A stretch of DNA of 64,000 bases from Georgenia sp. EYE_87 (GTDB lineage: Bacteria > Actinomycetota > Actinomycetes > Actinomycetales > Actinomycetaceae): NCBI RefSeq assembly GCF_023148685.1, contig NZ_JAHXNL010000005.1:124001-188000 (forward strand), written 5' to 3'. This document shows positions 8,519 to 17,189 of the stretch, piece after piece. The position numbers and the translations under genes are program-made. The number at the start of each line of letters is the position of its first letter. The first letter of the stretch is position 1. The notes beneath the pieces were generated by a model that was given only the letters and a program-made list of their open reading frames with translations, did no database searches and was not told the DNA's origin.

Positions 8519-9733
8519 TCATCCAACCTTGAGGGAACTCTGTCCGAGACTCGGCTCGCTTTCCTGCTCACTCACCAATCTCGTGCCGAGTCCAGTTCGA
8601 CGACCGGACGGGCGGTCGCGTCGGGGCCCAGACTGAGCCAAACGGCGTGCAAGGTCCTCGTACCGACTCGCGACATCGCCCCAGTTGTAGTCGCGGGCTC
8701 GCTGGCGGCATGCCTCGCCGCGCTGCACCGTGCCGTCAACGTCGGCCTCTGCCTCCTCGATTCGGGCAGCAACGTCTGCGACGCCCTCCCCGAAGATGCC
8801 AGCATCACCGAGCACCTCCCTGTTGAAGACGACGCCGCGGGCCAGGCACGGGGCGCCAGCTCCCATGGCACGGAGCAAAGACGGATTAGTACCGCCAACA
8901 GAGTGCCCATGGACGTAGGTCAGGCAATTCGCATACAACTGGTTGAGGAGCTCCTGATCCCAGACACCGCCGAGGAAGCGAACGCGTCTCTTGTCCGCCT
9001 TCTCGTGGATCAGTGCGGTGTACTCGTCCGAGTACGGGGCCGAGCCCACCACGATGAGGGGACGCTTCGCAGAGCTCTTGGAGTAGCCTTCGACGATACG
9101 GTCGACGCGGTTCTCGGGCTCGAAGCGGGCGACCACAAGGTGGTATCCACGCTCCGTTAGGTCAAGTTCGCCGAGCCGATCGCTCCCCGGTGTGACGATC
9201 GGCGCGCCGTAGGAGATGAGATCCGACGCCGCCTGGAACTCATGCTGGTAGTAGTCCGCGATTCCTTCGGCGTCTGCGATCAAAGCGTCCGACCAGCGCA
9301 CCGCGAGGGCCTCGGCCACGCGGTAGTACTTCTTGCCGGTTGGGCCCCACTTACCGCGCTTCCACTCCAGGCCATCGACGTGGGTTGCTACTGGGATACG
9401 GGCGGCTCGAATGGGCGGTAGCAACGGCGAGTTCGCCGCGTTGAAGACAAACGCGGCGTCCACCCGGTGGCGCAGCAGGTGTCCCACTGAAAGGGCTGTG
9501 TGGCTCAACGTCTCGAGTGAGCGCTTCCGTGCCGCGGGAAGCGTGACGAGCTCCATCCCGAGGTACGACGTGGGGTGGTCCTTCTCCTCCCGCCTTCGGC
9601 AGTAGACCCGGACGTGGTGACCCTTGTCTGCTAGACGTCGCCCTACTTCCTCCACGGCGGTCTCGAAGCCTCCGTAACGCGCGGGCACGCCCCGCGTTCC
9701 AATCATGGCGATACTGAGATTGGTGTGCGTCAT
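8519..9733 (-). CDS. DUF1972-type glycosyltransferase (rhamnosyltransferase-like)
   Basis: A 404-residue GT-B glycosyltransferase. The N-terminal DUF1972 domain starts IAMIGTRGVPARYGGFETAV, a signature of enzymes such as WsaF and RgpA-like rhamnosyltransferases. The C-terminal GT1 half has HGHSVGGTNPSLLRAMGAG; the usual second glutamate of the E-x7-E donor motif is replaced by arginine, so donor binding may differ. The ATG at 9733 has GGGGGC seven bases upstream, and earlier in-frame codons encode an unlikely basic tail. Base composition is between that of the left-end island and the chromosome. It probably adds a deoxysugar to a surface polysaccharide. Confidence 0.82.
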   Translation of the reverse strand: MTHTNLSIAMIGTRGVPARYGGFETAVEEVGRRLADKGHHVRVYCRRREEKDHPTSYLGMELVTLPAARKRSLETLSHTALSVGHLLRHRVDAAFVFNAANSPLLPPIRAARIPVATHVDGLEWKRGKWGPTGKKYYRVAEALAVRWSDALIADAEGIADYYQHEFQAASDLISYGAPIVTPGSDRLGELDLTERGYHLVVARFEPENRVDRIVEGYSKSSAKRPLIVVGSAPYSDEYTALIHEKADKRRVRFLGGVWDQELLNQLYANCLTYVHGHSVGGTNPSLLRAMGAGAPCLARGVVFNREVLGDAGIFGEGVADVAARIEEAEADVDGTVQRGEACRQRARDYNWGDVASRYEDLARRLAQSGPRRDRPSGRRTGLGTRLVSEQESEPSLGQSSLKVG

Positions 9734-9831
9734 GCTTTGCCCCCGGTTGGATGTGGTCGACCGTCGCCCAGTATCCCAGGAGGACCGAGGCTTCCGCACG
9801 ACCGGTCCGTGAGGTCACCTGAGCAGCGGTG

Positions 9832-9987
9832 TCAGCCCACGGTGGTTTCGAACATCCCGAAGTTCTCGGCCACCCAGGGGAAGACCCAGGTGAACAGCAC
9901 GGCCACGACGGCGAGCGCCAGCACGAGCGCCTCGATCGCCTTGAGCCACCGCGGCCCGGGAAGGAGCCGCCAGATCGCCCCATACAT
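9832..9987 (-). CDS. Small membrane protein coupled to sortase
   Basis: A 51-residue protein starting MYGAIWRLLPGPRWLKAIEA, with one long hydrophobic helix (about residues 19-39) and a short acidic tail ending in TTVG. Its ATG overlaps the sortase stop codon (ATGA), so it is translationally coupled. Small proteins with the W-R-x-L-P-G-P-x-W-x-K start recur beside class E sortases in actinomycetes, which supports reality despite its size. Function is unknown; a role in sortase stability or localisation is only inference. Confidence 0.75.
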   Translation of the reverse strand: MYGAIWRLLPGPRWLKAIEALVLALAVVAVLFTWVFPWVAENFGMFETTVG

Positions 9988-10784
9988 CAGTTCTCCTCCA
10001 CGAGGTCGGCGGGCACGCCCTCGCCGCGTGGGATCCACTCGACGAACTGCCCATGGGTGATCCACCGCTCCCGCGTGCTCCACAGCGGGTGGCAGGTGGT
10101 GAAGGTGATCGTCCGCTCGGTGGCCACGGCCGCCGGGTCGCCCGGCACGGGCGCGACCACGTCCACCTGGTCCGGTGTCACCACGTAGTTCTCGGTCACC
10201 TCGTACACGAGCCACGCCTGCGCGGTCTCGACGATGATCCGGTCGCCGTTCTGCAGCTTGTCCACGTGCTCGAACGCCGCGCCGTAGGACTGCCGGTGCG
10301 CGGCGAGCGCGAAGTTACCGACGTCGCCCGGCATCGCTGTCCCGGGATAGTGGCCGGCGGCGCCGCTGTTGAGGACGTCCCACATGCCGACGCCCTCGCG
10401 GATCGGCACCTCGTAGTCGGCGCCCCAGCGCGGCACGTGCAGGATGGCGAGGCTCTCGGCCTCGCCGACGGGCTCCATCACCGGCGGCGCGTCGGTCCTG
10501 GGCTGGACCGGCTCCGGCGCTTCGGGCACCTCAAACCCCTGCCGCATTTCCTCGATAGCGGTAGCCTGGTCGCCCGCAACCTCGACGTCGGTCCAGTAGA
10601 CCTGCCACAAGACAAACAGGCCGAGCAGCATGCCAGCTGTCAGCAACAACTCCCCGACTACGCCAGCGACGCGCGCACCGAGGCTGGGACGAGCACGGCG
10701 TTGGGCCCTGCGTCGTTCGGGCCGCCCGCCGCTGCGATCGGGGGGTGAGAGGACGTCGGTGCTCACGGAGTCGGGTGGCGTCAC
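9987..10784 (-). CDS. Class E sortase
   Basis: A 265-residue membrane-anchored transpeptidase that attaches surface proteins to peptidoglycan. A basic N-terminus precedes a transmembrane helix (about residues 41-61), a Pro-rich linker and the sortase beta-barrel. Catalytic residues are visible: His163 in ALAAHRQSYG, Cys231 in TFTTCHPLWS, and an arginine in TRERW (238 or 240). The start is a GTG that overlaps the stop of a tiny upstream gene, and its stop overlaps the next tiny gene, making a three-gene overlapping unit. Class E sortases usually prefer LAXTG; the nearby surface protein carries LPDTG, so that pairing is not certain. Confidence 0.92.
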   Translation of the reverse strand: MTPPDSVSTDVLSPPDRSGGRPERRRAQRRARPSLGARVAGVVGELLLTAGMLLGLFVLWQVYWTDVEVAGDQATAIEEMRQGFEVPEAPEPVQPRTDAPPVMEPVGEAESLAILHVPRWGADYEVPIREGVGMWDVLNSGAAGHYPGTAMPGDVGNFALAAHRQSYGAAFEHVDKLQNGDRIIVETAQAWLVYEVTENYVVTPDQVDVVAPVPGDPAAVATERTITFTTCHPLWSTRERWITHGQFVEWIPRGEGVPADLVEEN

Positions 10785-10900
10785 ATGAACAGCGCGGCGA
10801 CCAGCATTACGGTCGCGACGACCATGACGCCGAGCGCGACGTACTCCACGCGACGCCAGTAGCGCTGACGTTCGCTGTAGGACATCTTCTTGCGGGCCAT
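10781..10900 (-). CDS. Very small membrane protein upstream of sortase
   Basis: A 39-residue protein, MARKKMSYSERQRYWRRVEY followed by one transmembrane helix (VALGVMVVATVMLVAALF). The charged N-terminus and single helix suggest a cytoplasmic-in, one-pass topology. Its TGA overlaps the GTG of the sortase (GTGA). GAGG lies nine bases before the ATG at 10900; an alternative ATG at 10909 would add three residues. I do not recognise the family. Coupling suggests co-expression with the sortase. Confidence 0.65.
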   Translation of the reverse strand: MARKKMSYSERQRYWRRVEYVALGVMVVATVMLVAALFM

Positions 10901-11084
10901 ACCCGGCATCCTCGCAGACCGGAAGGCGTCCCCGCCACGAGCGTCCGAGCGCGTCGTGCAGCTCCTCACCAGTTCAGGGGAGGATCGGTCCGCAACACTG
11001 GACGACCGCTGAACGACCACTTCTGGAGGGCCGCGGAGTTTATGCGAGACTGGCTCGGGTTGTGAGCACACCGGGGGGCCTTCC

Positions 11085-12548
11085 GTGGAACTGAACGAGT
11101 ACATCAGCATCCTGCGCAAGCGCTGGGTCAGCGTGGCGATCATTGCCTTTGCCACGCTTGCCGCGACGGCTGCCGTCACGCTGCTGATGACGCCCAAGTA
11201 CAGCGCCACAAACCGCATGTTCTTCTCGGTCGAGGCTGGCGAGACCGTCTCCGACCTGGCCCAGGGCTCCACGTTCACCGAGAAGCAGATCACCTCCTAC
11301 GCCGAGGTTGCCACCACCCCGCTCGTCCTCGGGCCCGTGATCGAGGATCTCGGGCTCGACACGTCGCCCACCGACCTCGCCAGCACCCTCGCCGTCGCCG
11401 TGCCGCCAGAGACGATGATGGTGGACATCACCGCAACGGACGAGAATCCTGAGCGGGCCGCCGAGATCGCCAACGCCGTCGCCAAGCAGCTCAGCATCGC
11501 TGTCGGTGACCTCTCCCCCGAGCGCCAGGACGGCTCCGAGTCGGTGCGCGCCACCGTCACCACCCCGGCCGCCGCCCCGGCCGACCCCTCCTCCCCCAAC
11601 ATCACCCGCAACCTCGCTCTCGGTGCCGTGCTGGGGCTGATGCTCGGCGTCGGCGTCGCGATCCTGCGCGAGATGCTGGACACCAAGGTCCGCGACGAGA
11701 AGGACATCAGCGCCGTCACGGACAGCTCCGTCATCGGCACCATCGGGTTCGACTCCACGGGTGTCGAGCACCCGGTCTTCATGTACGACGACCCGACCGG
11801 TCAGAGGGCCGAGGCGATGCGCCGCCTCCGGACCAACCTGCAGTTCGTCGACCTCGCCGACCGGCCGGGCTCGATCGTGGTGACCTCCTCCGTGCCCGGC
11901 GAGGGAAAGACGACGACGGCGATCAACCTCGCGGTCGCGCTGGCCGACTCGGGTGCCCGCGTCGTGCTGGTGGACGCCGACCTAAGGCGCCCGTCCATCG
12001 CCGACTACATGGGCCTCGAGGGCCGCGTCGGCCTGACCACCGTGCTCATCGGGCGCGCCGAGATCGGTGACGTGGTCCAGCCCTGGCGCGACACCTCGCT
12101 CGACGTCCTGCCGTCGGGGCAGATCCCGCCCAACCCGAGCGAACTGCTCGGATCCCGCGCGATGGCGACGCTGCTCGGCACGCTCACGCAGTCCTACGAC
12201 ATGGTGCTCATCGACAGCCCGCCGCTGCTCCCCGTCACCGACGCCGCGGTGCTGACCAAGCTTGCGGGCGGCGCTGTGGTGGTCGCTGGCGCAGACCGCA
12301 TCCACAAGGCCCAGCTGCGCGAGTCGCTGGACAACCTGGAGAACGTCGGCGCCCGCATGCTCGGCCTGGTGCTCAACAAGGTCGAGCAGAAGGGCCGGGA
12401 CGGCTACGAGTACACGTACGAGTCGTACACGTCCGGCGAGACCGTCGCGGACAGCGGCGCGCGCCGCAACGGCCGGCGCATGGAGTCGGGTTCCCGTGGG
12501 GCCACCTGGCCGGGCAAGCCGCTCGCGGCGCAGAGCCGCAGGCCGTAG
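11085..12548 (+). CDS. Wzz/BY-kinase fusion (polysaccharide tyrosine autokinase)
   Basis: A 487-residue membrane protein that would control polysaccharide chain length and export by tyrosine autophosphorylation. A Wzz-type N-terminal region (LNEYISILRKRW then helix 1) is followed by an extracellular loop and a second helix near residues 176-194. The cytoplasmic BY-kinase domain has Walker A VPGEGKTTT (residues 270-278), Walker A' VLVDADLRRPS and Walker B VLIDSPPLLP. A tyrosine cluster (Tyr441, 443, 445, 448) is a probable autophosphorylation tail. The GTG start is preceded by GGGGGG. The extracellular loop is short for Wzz proteins. It is divergent from the sortase unit and likely opposed by the phosphatase at 6.2 kb. 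Confidence 0.93.
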   Translation: MELNEYISILRKRWVSVAIIAFATLAATAAVTLLMTPKYSATNRMFFSVEAGETVSDLAQGSTFTEKQITSYAEVATTPLVLGPVIEDLGLDTSPTDLASTLAVAVPPETMMVDITATDENPERAAEIANAVAKQLSIAVGDLSPERQDGSESVRATVTTPAAAPADPSSPNITRNLALGAVLGLMLGVGVAILREMLDTKVRDEKDISAVTDSSVIGTIGFDSTGVEHPVFMYDDPTGQRAEAMRRLRTNLQFVDLADRPGSIVVTSSVPGEGKTTTAINLAVALADSGARVVLVDADLRRPSIADYMGLEGRVGLTTVLIGRAEIGDVVQPWRDTSLDVLPSGQIPPNPSELLGSRAMATLLGTLTQSYDMVLIDSPPLLPVTDAAVLTKLAGGAVVVAGADRIHKAQLRESLDNLENVGARMLGLVLNKVEQKGRDGYEYTYESYTSGETVADSGARRNGRRMESGSRGATWPGKPLAAQSRRP

Positions 12549-12713
12549 TCGTACTGACGGCTGAGGCTCCGTCCGTTCACCTGCGCCTCGTCGAGTCGTC
12601 GACGGCGCTGCACCCCGGCGTCAACCGAGCGCCGTTTTTCGTTCACGTACGGCTGAAAACGTCGCGTGTGGCCGGTCAGGGGGACCGGTCGCATCCCGAC
12701 AGGAGCCCGAAAC

Positions 12714-14534
12714 GTGAACGTGCCCGAAAGTTCGTCCAACGCCCGCCTTCACCGACCGCTGCGCCTCACCACCACCGCCCTCGCCCTCGCGGCGTGCGGC
12801 GCGGTGCTCTCCACCACCGTCGCCACCGCCGCGCCCGCCGGTTCGGCTGACGGCAGCAACTGGGCCGAGACGGCCTACCGCGGCGGCGTCGACATCGTCG
12901 CCGGCACCGACGAGACCCCGGAGACCATCGACGGCACCGTCTTCGAGGACAAGAACAAGAACTCCGTCCAGGACGCCAACGAGCAGGGCCTGACGGGCGT
13001 CACCGTCACCAACGGCCGCGACGTCACCACCACCGACGGCCAGGGCCGCTATGAGCTGCCGGCGTTCGACAACATGACCGTCTCCGTCACCCAGCCGCGC
13101 GGCTACCAGGTGCCGGTGGACGCGGACAACGTCGCCCAGTTCTTCTACCACCACCTGCCGGAGGGCTCGCCGGCGCTGCGCTTCGGCGGCATCGCCCCGA
13201 CCGGCCCGCTGCCGGACGCGGTGAACTTCCCGCTCGCGCAGAGCGCGCTCACCCAGTCCCCGGACCAGAGCTGCGTCATCGGCGGCGACATCCAGACCTA
13301 CGACCTCGAGGAGGTGGAGTTCGCCCGGGCCGGCGCGTTCGCCGATCTCGCCGAGCGCACCGACTATGCCGGCTGCGGCGTCACGTTCATCGGCGACGTC
13401 GTCGGCGACGACCTCTCCCTCTACCCGCAGACCCGCGAGCTGGCCAGCATGCTGAACGGCCCGGCACGGTTCCTCCCCGGCAACCACGACCTCGACTTCG
13501 ACGCCACCACGAGCGAGCACACGTTCGACACCTTCCGCGCGAAGCTCGGCCCGGAGTACTACTCCTACGACTCGGGCAAGGCCCACGTCGTCGCCCTGAA
13601 CACGGTCGAGTACAAGGCGGGCACCTCCTACACCGGCGCGCTGGACGCCCAGCAGCTCGAGTGGCTGCGCAGCGACATCGCCCAGGTGCCCGAGAACCAG
13701 CTCATCGTCCTCGCCTCCCACATCCCGCTGCTCGACTACGCCGACCAGGGCGCCGCCCGCCACCAGGTGGCCCAGGTCCAGGAGATCTACGAGATCCTCG
13801 AGGGCCGCGAGGTCGTCGCCGTCGGCGGGCACACCCACAGCATCGAGAACCTCCGCGAGGGCGACAGCCTCGCCGGCTGGAACGAGCTCTTCGGCGTCGA
13901 GGGCCTGCCCTTCACCCACGTCACCTCCGGCGCCATCTCCGGCGACTGGTACTCCGGCCGCCTCCTCGACGAGGGCTACCCCACCGCCATCCAGCGCGAC
14001 GGCGGCCGGCCCGGCGTGCTCACCCTGGACATCAAGAACACCGAGTTCCAGGAGCGCTTCACCGTCCGCGGCGAGGACGGCGAGCACCAGATGGCCCTCG
14101 GCCTGAACACCCCGCGCTACCGCGACTGGTACGCCCAGTACCGCACCAGCCGCGGGTCCGCCCCGGAGCTCGAGAACCCGCTCGTCGTCTCCCAGGCCGA
14201 CCTCGCCGGCGCCACCTGGCTGACCACCAACTTCTGGATGGGCAGCACCGGCTCCACCGTCGACGTCGTGATCGACGGCGGCGAGCCGGTCGAGGCCGTC
14301 CGCACCCAGCAGATGCAGGGTGAGGGCCAGCTCGTCGGCGCCGAGTGGTCCGACCCGGCCGTCGTGCAGGAGCAGCTCGTCCACGGCGGCAGCCTCGCCG
14401 ACCGCTCGATGCACCTGTGGCGCCTCGAGCTGCCGGCCGACCTCGCCGTCGGCCAGCACACCGCCGAGGTGAGCGCGACCGACGTCCACGGCCGCACCTT
14501 CACCGAGACCCTCACCTTCGAGGTCACCGAGTAG
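12714..14534 (+). CDS. Secreted calcineurin-like metallophosphoesterase
   Basis: A 606-residue exported protein. After a signal peptide ending around ATAAPA comes an SdrD/Cna B-like domain containing the calcium-loop pattern D-K-N-K-N-S-V-Q-D-A-N-E, then the phosphoesterase core. Core motifs are GGDIQTYD, GDVVGDD, GNHD (metal and catalytic ligands), ASHIPL and GGHTHS, in the family order. A C-terminal beta-rich domain follows. The GTG at 12714 has AGGAG eight bases upstream, so the longer frame from 12666 is not needed. There is no LPXTG, so release or non-covalent association is expected. Substrate is unknown; phosphodiester or teichoic-acid-like substrates are possible. Confidence 0.88.
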   Translation: MNVPESSSNARLHRPLRLTTTALALAACGAVLSTTVATAAPAGSADGSNWAETAYRGGVDIVAGTDETPETIDGTVFEDKNKNSVQDANEQGLTGVTVTNGRDVTTTDGQGRYELPAFDNMTVSVTQPRGYQVPVDADNVAQFFYHHLPEGSPALRFGGIAPTGPLPDAVNFPLAQSALTQSPDQSCVIGGDIQTYDLEEVEFARAGAFADLAERTDYAGCGVTFIGDVVGDDLSLYPQTRELASMLNGPARFLPGNHDLDFDATTSEHTFDTFRAKLGPEYYSYDSGKAHVVALNTVEYKAGTSYTGALDAQQLEWLRSDIAQVPENQLIVLASHIPLLDYADQGAARHQVAQVQEIYEILEGREVVAVGGHTHSIENLREGDSLAGWNELFGVEGLPFTHVTSGAISGDWYSGRLLDEGYPTAIQRDGGRPGVLTLDIKNTEFQERFTVRGEDGEHQMALGLNTPRYRDWYAQYRTSRGSAPELENPLVVSQADLAGATWLTTNFWMGSTGSTVDVVIDGGEPVEAVRTQQMQGEGQLVGAEWSDPAVVQEQLVHGGSLADRSMHLWRLELPADLAVGQHTAEVSATDVHGRTFTETLTFEVTE

Positions 14535-14549
14535 CTCTCACGATCACGA

Positions 14550-14580
14550 GAGGGGCGGGGTCTGCGGGCTCCGCCCCTTT
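14550..14580 (+). terminator. Intrinsic terminator after the phosphoesterase
   Basis: AGGGGCGG at the left pairs with CCGCCCCT on the right across a G/C-rich loop, followed by TT. It begins 15 bases after the TAG stop. It also marks the change from normal high-GC sequence to the lower-GC accessory genes that follow. Confidence 0.75.
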
Positions 14581-14831
14581 GGCAAGAGCCCGGCACTAAC
14601 AGGAGCGGCAGCTGTCCCATTCCACCTCGTTCTTACAACGGAAGTTGACTCACACGCGCCGACGTGCGGTCGGTCATGGCGATTGGGGCGCTGCCAGAAG
14701 CGGCGAAGTCCTTGCTCTGGACATCAACAAGTGCTGCCGCCTGACGGGCCCCCGGTGAGAAGCACGCACGACCTCGCCTTACACCGCTAGATTGGATCCC
14801 GTACTCACACGTGATCGGCGTCGGGGGGTGT

Positions 14832-15653
14832 ATGGAGCAGCGGGCAGCTTGGGCAAGCAACCACGACTTGTTACGCGTCGCGCGCCTTATTCCTTCAGCC
14901 CAAGAAGTCGTGACGGTCCAAGCAGAGCAATCGGTGCGCGAGGCCCTGAACGTCATGCAGGCGCACGGATTCGACCAATTGCCGGTATGCATCGGTGCCA
15001 GTGTGATCGGCGTGTTCTCGTACCGCTCCTTCGCGCAAGGCATTCAGCACATCAGACGTAACGATGATCCTTTGGCACAGCCCGTCGAGGACTACTTGGA
15101 AGACCTTGAGTTTGTTCGCGCAGGCATGGATGTCGGCGCCATCATGGACCGTCTCAACGCTGACGGAGCTGTGCTAGTTGGCGAAGAGGACCGCCTTGAC
15201 GCAGTGATGACACTCAGCGACGCCGCAAATTACTTGTGGCAGGTGACTAAGCCGTTCGTCCTTCTCCAAGACATCGAACTAGCAGTGCGGAGCCTCATGG
15301 AACAGGCATGTTCCGATCCCGATGAACTCCGCAAGCACGTGCAGATGATAGTCAACGATAACCGGGGCCGCCCGACAGGAGACAGTTACTCCGTTCTTGC
15401 AACTCTCTCCATGGGAGAACTTCTTAGCGTCCTGCTCAATCAGGCGAATTACGGGAAGTTGTTCCGAGCAACTTTCGGCACCAACCGCCCGCTCGTCAGT
15501 TCACTCTTGGAGCCAGTTCGCGAAGTTCGAAATAAAGTATTCCACTTCCGGGACGAGGTGTCGAGTGAAGAACTCGACGCTCTCATTAACGCCCGGCGCT
15601 ACCTGGGACGCAGACTGGATGCCCAGAGGGCGAGGACACACCGTGACCAATAA
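14832..15653 (+). CDS. CBS-domain protein with C-terminal HEPN-like RNase motif
   Basis: A 273-residue cytoplasmic protein. Residues 13-140 form a tandem CBS pair (for example QSVREALNVMQAHGFDQLPV), a module that usually senses adenine nucleotides. Residues 145-265 are helical and contain REVRNKVFHF, with R233-x4-H238 matching the R-x4-6-H catalytic signature of HEPN RNases. HEPN domains of this kind are common in toxins and abortive-infection systems. I chose the ATG at 14832 after GGGG; a GTG at 14811 would add seven residues. The 3' end overlaps the helicase-like gene by 11 bases. Codon third positions are much less GC-rich than in flanking genes, which suggests transfer. The HEPN call rests on the motif and helical context. 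Confidence 0.68.
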   Translation: MEQRAAWASNHDLLRVARLIPSAQEVVTVQAEQSVREALNVMQAHGFDQLPVCIGASVIGVFSYRSFAQGIQHIRRNDDPLAQPVEDYLEDLEFVRAGMDVGAIMDRLNADGAVLVGEEDRLDAVMTLSDAANYLWQVTKPFVLLQDIELAVRSLMEQACSDPDELRKHVQMIVNDNRGRPTGDSYSVLATLSMGELLSVLLNQANYGKLFRATFGTNRPLVSSLLEPVREVRNKVFHFRDEVSSEELDALINARRYLGRRLDAQRARTHRDQ

Positions 15654-16833
15654 CGAAAACAATGCATTCCAGTCGCTAGCGCATGAATTAGCGACTTCCT
15701 CTGCACGCACGATCGCCTTAGTTGCGCCGCCGGGGACCGGCGTAGGACGCCTTATGAAACAGAAGGTCAGCAGCACAGCCCTGGGTGGCGCCAGCGTCCT
15801 TGTAATCACGGTTTCTCGTGCGCAGGCTGACCAGTGGGCCGCCCGCCTCCACGCGTCCGATTTCAGGGTCACATTGTTGGCAGGAAGCTCCACATACCTC
15901 CTAGCCATGGACGAAGCCGGCGGCAGCAATTTTGCGACGCCAGGAGTCACGATTGCCACGGTTCAGCTCTTAGCAGCTAAGGGCGATCACCACTCTCTAT
16001 CAAATTTGGAGCCCGCGCTTCTGGTCCTCGACGGTGTGCCATCGAGGGCTGACGGAGTTCTCGGTCGCACGGCTGCCACTTGGATTAACAGAGCCGATCA
16101 GACGGTCGCAGTCCTCGGCCCCGGCGATGACGCGGACAACAAGTTTGAGAAGGTGTTGGAGTACAGGTTGAGCGACGCGGTGCGCGACTGGGGGCGGGCG
16201 CCCACCGTTGTGTGCGTCGGACTCGAATCGGACCCTGTCGAATCACGTCTCCGCGAAGACGTCAAGCAGTTTCTTGGGACCGACTCCATAGAGGGTGCCT
16301 CGGCTTCGCTGTCGTACCTTCACGCGCTGCTCTCCGCAGAAGCTGAGAGCGTCGAACATGTGAGCAAGCACGGTGCCGATTCGTCGAGGGCGACGCATGC
16401 TATCGACCTGCTCGAGCGTCTCGAAGCCTTGGAGTGGGAACCACGCGCTCAAGCAGTGATCGCAGTCGCCGAACAAACCATGTCGGAGAATCGACCTCTT
16501 CTTATAACAGCAAATCGCCTCTCGGACGCCGAGTACGTGGCCGACATTTTACGTATGCGCGACATGGATGTTTCGATCGTCAACTCGTCGGTCGACTTTG
16601 AGCAACGGCAGGTGGTCCTCGAAACTTTTGGCCCAGGCAAGGTGCTTGTCCGAGGGAATGTTGAGGCCGACTGGCTCCTTCCTGATCGGACCAGGCTTCT
16701 GTGGTGGTCCCGCCCATCGAAGGAGGCCCTAATTCGAGACATTGCGCAGGCTGTCTTCGCTCGTGGAACAGAACTCGTGACGCTGGATCCTGAAGTCGAA
16801 CGCGATGTCACCCAACTACTTGCCGCCCAGTAA
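15643..16833 (+). CDS. Helicase-like protein with degenerate ATPase motifs
   Basis: A 396-residue protein with the outline of a superfamily 2 helicase. The motif I position reads ALVAPPGTGVGRLM (residues 25-38), lacking the K-T/S of a working P-loop. The motif II position reads LLVLDGVPSRAD instead of DEx(D/H). The C-terminal half has PLLITANRLSDAEYVADIL and KVLVRGNVEADWLLPDRTRL, then IRDIAQAVFARG at the motif VI position, where paired arginines would be expected. It therefore looks ATPase-inactive or strongly divergent. The GTG at 15643 has GAGG seven bases upstream and overlaps the CBS-HEPN gene, implying one functional unit. Low GC matches its partner. Function is not recognised; a defence role is inference. 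Confidence 0.6.
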   Translation: MTNNENNAFQSLAHELATSSARTIALVAPPGTGVGRLMKQKVSSTALGGASVLVITVSRAQADQWAARLHASDFRVTLLAGSSTYLLAMDEAGGSNFATPGVTIATVQLLAAKGDHHSLSNLEPALLVLDGVPSRADGVLGRTAATWINRADQTVAVLGPGDDADNKFEKVLEYRLSDAVRDWGRAPTVVCVGLESDPVESRLREDVKQFLGTDSIEGASASLSYLHALLSAEAESVEHVSKHGADSSRATHAIDLLERLEALEWEPRAQAVIAVAEQTMSENRPLLITANRLSDAEYVADILRMRDMDVSIVNSSVDFEQRQVVLETFGPGKVLVRGNVEADWLLPDRTRLLWWSRPSKEALIRDIAQAVFARGTELVTLDPEVERDVTQLLAAQ

Positions 16834-17189
16834 TCTGTGAGCGAACCGTCCAAGGTCTAGCAGAGCGCAGGGGGGTAGTAAGTAACTCTTGAGCACGTGA
16901 ACTCGTCTCCTGCATGACGCTGCCCAGAAGGTCCGCGGCTGCCCGCGCTTCGCCGTAGGACTGGTGGCGCCCGCGTTCAACGCGGTCCTCGCCGCGGTCC
17001 CACTCGCGCCGCCGCGGCTGGCGGCCTATGCGGAGGATCCGCAACTCGACCGGGGGTAATATCGGGCGAGGACTCCTCCAATCTCTCGTCGGTACAGGTC
17101 CCGGGCAGCTCCTCCACCGCCACGGACGGCGGCAACGCACCGAGGACAACGCACCGACGCCGACCGACCGACAGGACCAGTTGAGCCGA
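16834..17189. other. Gene-free stretch between accessory and coiled-coil genes
   Basis: These 356 bases carry no gene I can support. A minus-strand reading at about 16910-17000 has H-Q-S-Y-G-E-A-R-A-A-A-D-L-L, resembling motif III of DEDDh exonucleases, and might be a decayed remnant. The right-hand end must hold the promoter for the coiled-coil pair. Confidence 0.4.
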
